Notes under the pieces: generated by a model
Databases searched by the model: none
What the model was told of the DNA's origin: nothing
The model's input: only the letters and a program-made list of their open reading frames with translations
NCBI RefSeq assembly: GCF_000092125.1
Contig: NC_014212.1
Coordinates: 62,001-126,000, forward strand
From: Allomeiothermus silvanus DSM 9946
GTDB taxonomy: Bacteria > Deinococcota > Deinococci > Deinococcales > Thermaceae
Reading direction: 5' to 3'
Length of the DNA stretch: 64,000 nt
Made by a program: the position numbers and the translations under genes
Part shown: piece by piece, positions 62,369 to 64,000 of the stretch
Layout: each line of letters opens with the position of its first letter
How positions within the stretch are numbered: the stretch's first letter is position 1

Positions 62369-63604
62369 TCAAAATGGAACACGCATTCGCAAGACGGAGG
62401 GCCCTCTTAAGGGCGACCTATCCGTTATAACACACAAGCGGCACTTCGCACAACCCATGTAATCGGTCAACACATTTGAGACTCTTTGAGGAACCGACTC
62501 CTCTTGCATCTTAGCCAAAAACTCCAGCGGAGCAAGACCCCTGTAATCGGTCAACACATTTGAGACTCTTTGAGGAACCGACTCCTCTTGCATCTTAGCC
62601 AAAAACTCCAGCGGAGCAAGACCCCCCAGGGCCATGTGAGGCCTTCGGCGGTTGTAGTAGTCCAGGTAGGTATCCAGCTCTGCCTGCAGCTCGCTGAGCG
62701 GGGTGGGCAAAGGCCGGGTGTAGAACTCCTCCTTGAAGGTCCGCTGCATCCGCTCCACGTGACCATTGAGTTTAGGACTCCTCGGCGGTAGCACAAACAA
62801 GGCAATCCCCAGAGCACAGCAGGCCTCCTCAAACTCGGCCATGAACTCGCTGCCCCCATCCACCTGGATGGCCCGGATGGGAAAAGGGGCCCTGGCCAGA
62901 AGCAAGGACAAGAACCCCTCAGAAAGCTTAGCCGTGGCCCGGCTGTGCACCTCCGCCAGGACAAACCGGCTATGGAGGTCAATCGCCGAGAAGTGCTTGA
63001 CCATGCTTCCCGGTCCTAAGGTCAGGGTGAGGGTGTCCACCTGGACCAGGTCCCCAGGAGCCCTGGCCTCGTATCCTCGGGGCTTCCTTTTGGCGTAGGG
63101 CCGGTTTACCCTTCGCTTTAGCTTCCCTCTTTGAGTCCGGGCCAGGTAGCCGGCCACGCTCTCGATACGTCGGTGCTTCTCCAGGTAGGCCAGGATGCGC
63201 CCCACCGTGCGTTCGCTCATCTGGAAACCCTCCTTGCGGAGGGTAAGCCAGATGGACCAGCGTCCCCAGGTGGGGTTTTCCTTGCGGAGAGTTTCTATTC
63301 TAATGAGCAGCCCTGGGGTCCAGTGGACCTTTGTGCGCAGGTGCTTAGGGCGGCGGGAGCGGGGTTTGAGTCCAGCCAGGCCCTTTTCTTTTAGGGCTTT
63401 TTGCCAGCGGTGGTAGGTGGCCCGGCTGATCCCGACCAGGTCCTGGATCTCCTTCCAGCTCTTTTTACTTTCACGCAGGGCTTTGACCAGTCGGAGCTTG
63501 CGCAGACGTTCCTGGACCTCTGGGTCGCTTGCGTTGGCCTCGGCCAGCCTCTGTGCTTGTCTAGCGCCTCTCCATATCTCTCGGCCAACGGTGGTAAACT
63601 GCAC
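62369..63604 (-). CDS. IS481-family transposase, copy 2, with duplicated C-terminal segment
   Basis: 411 codons from GTG 63604. Identical to copy 1 except Glu for Gly at residue 292 and the end. The last 28 residues of the element (GLAPLEFLAKMQEESVPQRV and LTDY) occur twice in tandem because 84 bases are duplicated; the frame then runs out of the element and ends in the rpsA upstream region with an unrelated tail. DDE residues intact, so it may still be active. Confidence 0.92.
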   Translation of the reverse strand: MQFTTVGREIWRGARQAQRLAEANASDPEVQERLRKLRLVKALRESKKSWKEIQDLVGISRATYHRWQKALKEKGLAGLKPRSRRPKHLRTKVHWTPGLLIRIETLRKENPTWGRWSIWLTLRKEGFQMSERTVGRILAYLEKHRRIESVAGYLARTQRGKLKRRVNRPYAKRKPRGYEARAPGDLVQVDTLTLTLGPGSMVKHFSAIDLHSRFVLAEVHSRATAKLSEGFLSLLLARAPFPIRAIQVDGGSEFMAEFEEACCALGIALFVLPPRSPKLNGHVERMQRTFKEEFYTRPLPTPLSELQAELDTYLDYYNRRRPHMALGGLAPLEFLAKMQEESVPQRVSNVLTDYRGLAPLEFLAKMQEESVPQRVSNVLTDYMGCAKCRLCVITDRSPLRGPSVLRMRVPF

Positions 63605-63681
63605 CTGGGGAACCTCCTTTCCTGGTCGGTTCCCCTCTTTTTATCCCAGCTTAGAGTCTCACATGTGTTTGTCCGGGTTCA
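62458..63681 (-). mobile_element. IS481-family insertion sequence, copy 2 (1224 bp)
   Basis: Same ends as copy 1, flanked by a 5-base duplication ACCCA (62453-62457 and 63682-63686). It is exactly 84 bp longer than copy 1 because its right end, including the terminal repeat, is duplicated (units start at 62458 and 62542). The insertion is 35 bases ahead of the CBS gene, at its -35 position. Confidence 0.93.
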
Positions 63682-63703
63682 ACCCACGCTATTTTTTGCG
63701 TGA

Positions 63704-63709
63704 TAGACT
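63704..63709 (+). promoter_or_regulatory. -10 box of the CBS-domain gene
   Basis: TAGACT, 7 bases before GTG 63717. The IS481 target duplication occupies the place of the -35. Confidence 0.5.
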
Positions 63710-63716
63710 TAGGCTC

Positions 63717-64000
63717 GTGCGCGTCAAGGAACTTATGAAAACCAGGCCCTACAGCGTGCGTCTGGACGAGACCTTGCTGGTGGCCGCACAGCGGATGCTC
63801 GAGCACCGCTTAGGGGGGCTGCCGGTGGTGAATGAGGCCGGGAAGCTAGTGGGGCTCATCGAGGTGGATGATCTGTTACCCCGTCCGGAGAACGTTCCGT
63901 TTTCCGAGGTGGAGGCGCTGCGCTTGTTCGATGAATGGGTAGATCCGGGATCGGTGGAAAGCGTATACCGGCAATATCAATCCAAGCCAGTCGCGGCGGC
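63717..64000 (+). CDS. CBS-domain protein, N-terminal part
   Basis: Runs off the window after about 94 residues. MRVKELMKTRPYSVRLDETL and LGGLPVVNEAGKLVGLIEVDD are the two halves of the first CBS motif; after residue 55 a region (FSEVEALRLFDEWVDPGSVE) replaces the expected second motif start, so the second CBS may come later. The start is GTG, set by the leaderless promoter. Confidence 0.85.
   Translation, partial: MRVKELMKTRPYSVRLDETLLVAAQRMLEHRLGGLPVVNEAGKLVGLIEVDDLLPRPENVPFSEVEALRLFDEWVDPGSVESVYRQYQSKPVAA

Overview
The window looks like a chromosomal segment of a Meiothermus/Allomeiothermus-type bacterium (phylum Deinococcota, order Thermales). The grounds are high GC, genes with S-layer-homology (SLH) plus coiled-coil plus beta-barrel architecture, a prolyl-tRNA synthetase with a C-terminal four-cysteine domain, a Thermus-type fatty-acyl-CoA ligase, and many leaderless promoters (a TAnnnT -10 box 5-10 bases before the start codon). 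The hexamer CTCGAG is very frequent in host genes, and I see none in the two insertion sequences. This is an inference from content; no database search was possible.

Region by region. 1-3.1 kb: end of queA, two small genes, a short-chain dehydrogenase remnant and a GAF/histidine-kinase plus NarL-type regulator pair. 3.2-11.7 kb: S1-domain protein, acyl-CoA dehydrogenase with a DUF692 protein, ilvA, moeA, hisG, aldo/keto reductase, a c-type haem protein and trmH. 11.8-20.8 kb: VanW protein, M20 peptidase, a peptide ABC operon behind a structured leader, SDR, phosphoglycerate mutase, a rhodanese under a perfect palindromic operator, and an acetyltransferase. 21.0-28.8 kb: secreted S8 protease, a frameshifted lipoprotein gene, and a lipoprotein gene split by an IS5-type element that is itself split by an IS481-type element. 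29.0-37.7 kb: proS, Gfo/Idh oxidoreductase, nth, MFS transporter, VOC protein, acyl-CoA ligase, thioesterase, folA and thyA. 37.8-51.5 kb: two SLH outer-envelope proteins flank a housekeeping stretch (holin-like protein, CBS, Usp, MFS, tRNA-Arg, PpiD/SurA-like foldase, glmS). 51.5-64 kb: a damaged toxin-antitoxin pair, uvrB, a cluster of PEGA/MliC-like envelope proteins, an orphan E3-binding-domain protein, M29 aminopeptidase, alcohol dehydrogenase, rpsA, a second IS481 copy and the start of a CBS-domain gene.

The genes are mostly housekeeping. Lipid metabolism recurs (acyl-CoA dehydrogenase, ligase, thioesterase), and cell-envelope proteins dominate the second half (SLH proteins, foldase, lipoproteins, PEGA/MliC proteins). 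No rRNA, CRISPR array or prophage was seen. The most interesting signals are small: a 30-36 bp dispersed repeat that entered a histidine-kinase gene in frame and supplies a ribosome-binding site elsewhere; a separate MITE-like repeat with terminal inverted repeats; three operator-like palindromes sitting on promoters; an unidentified branched leader RNA; and the nested insertion sequences.
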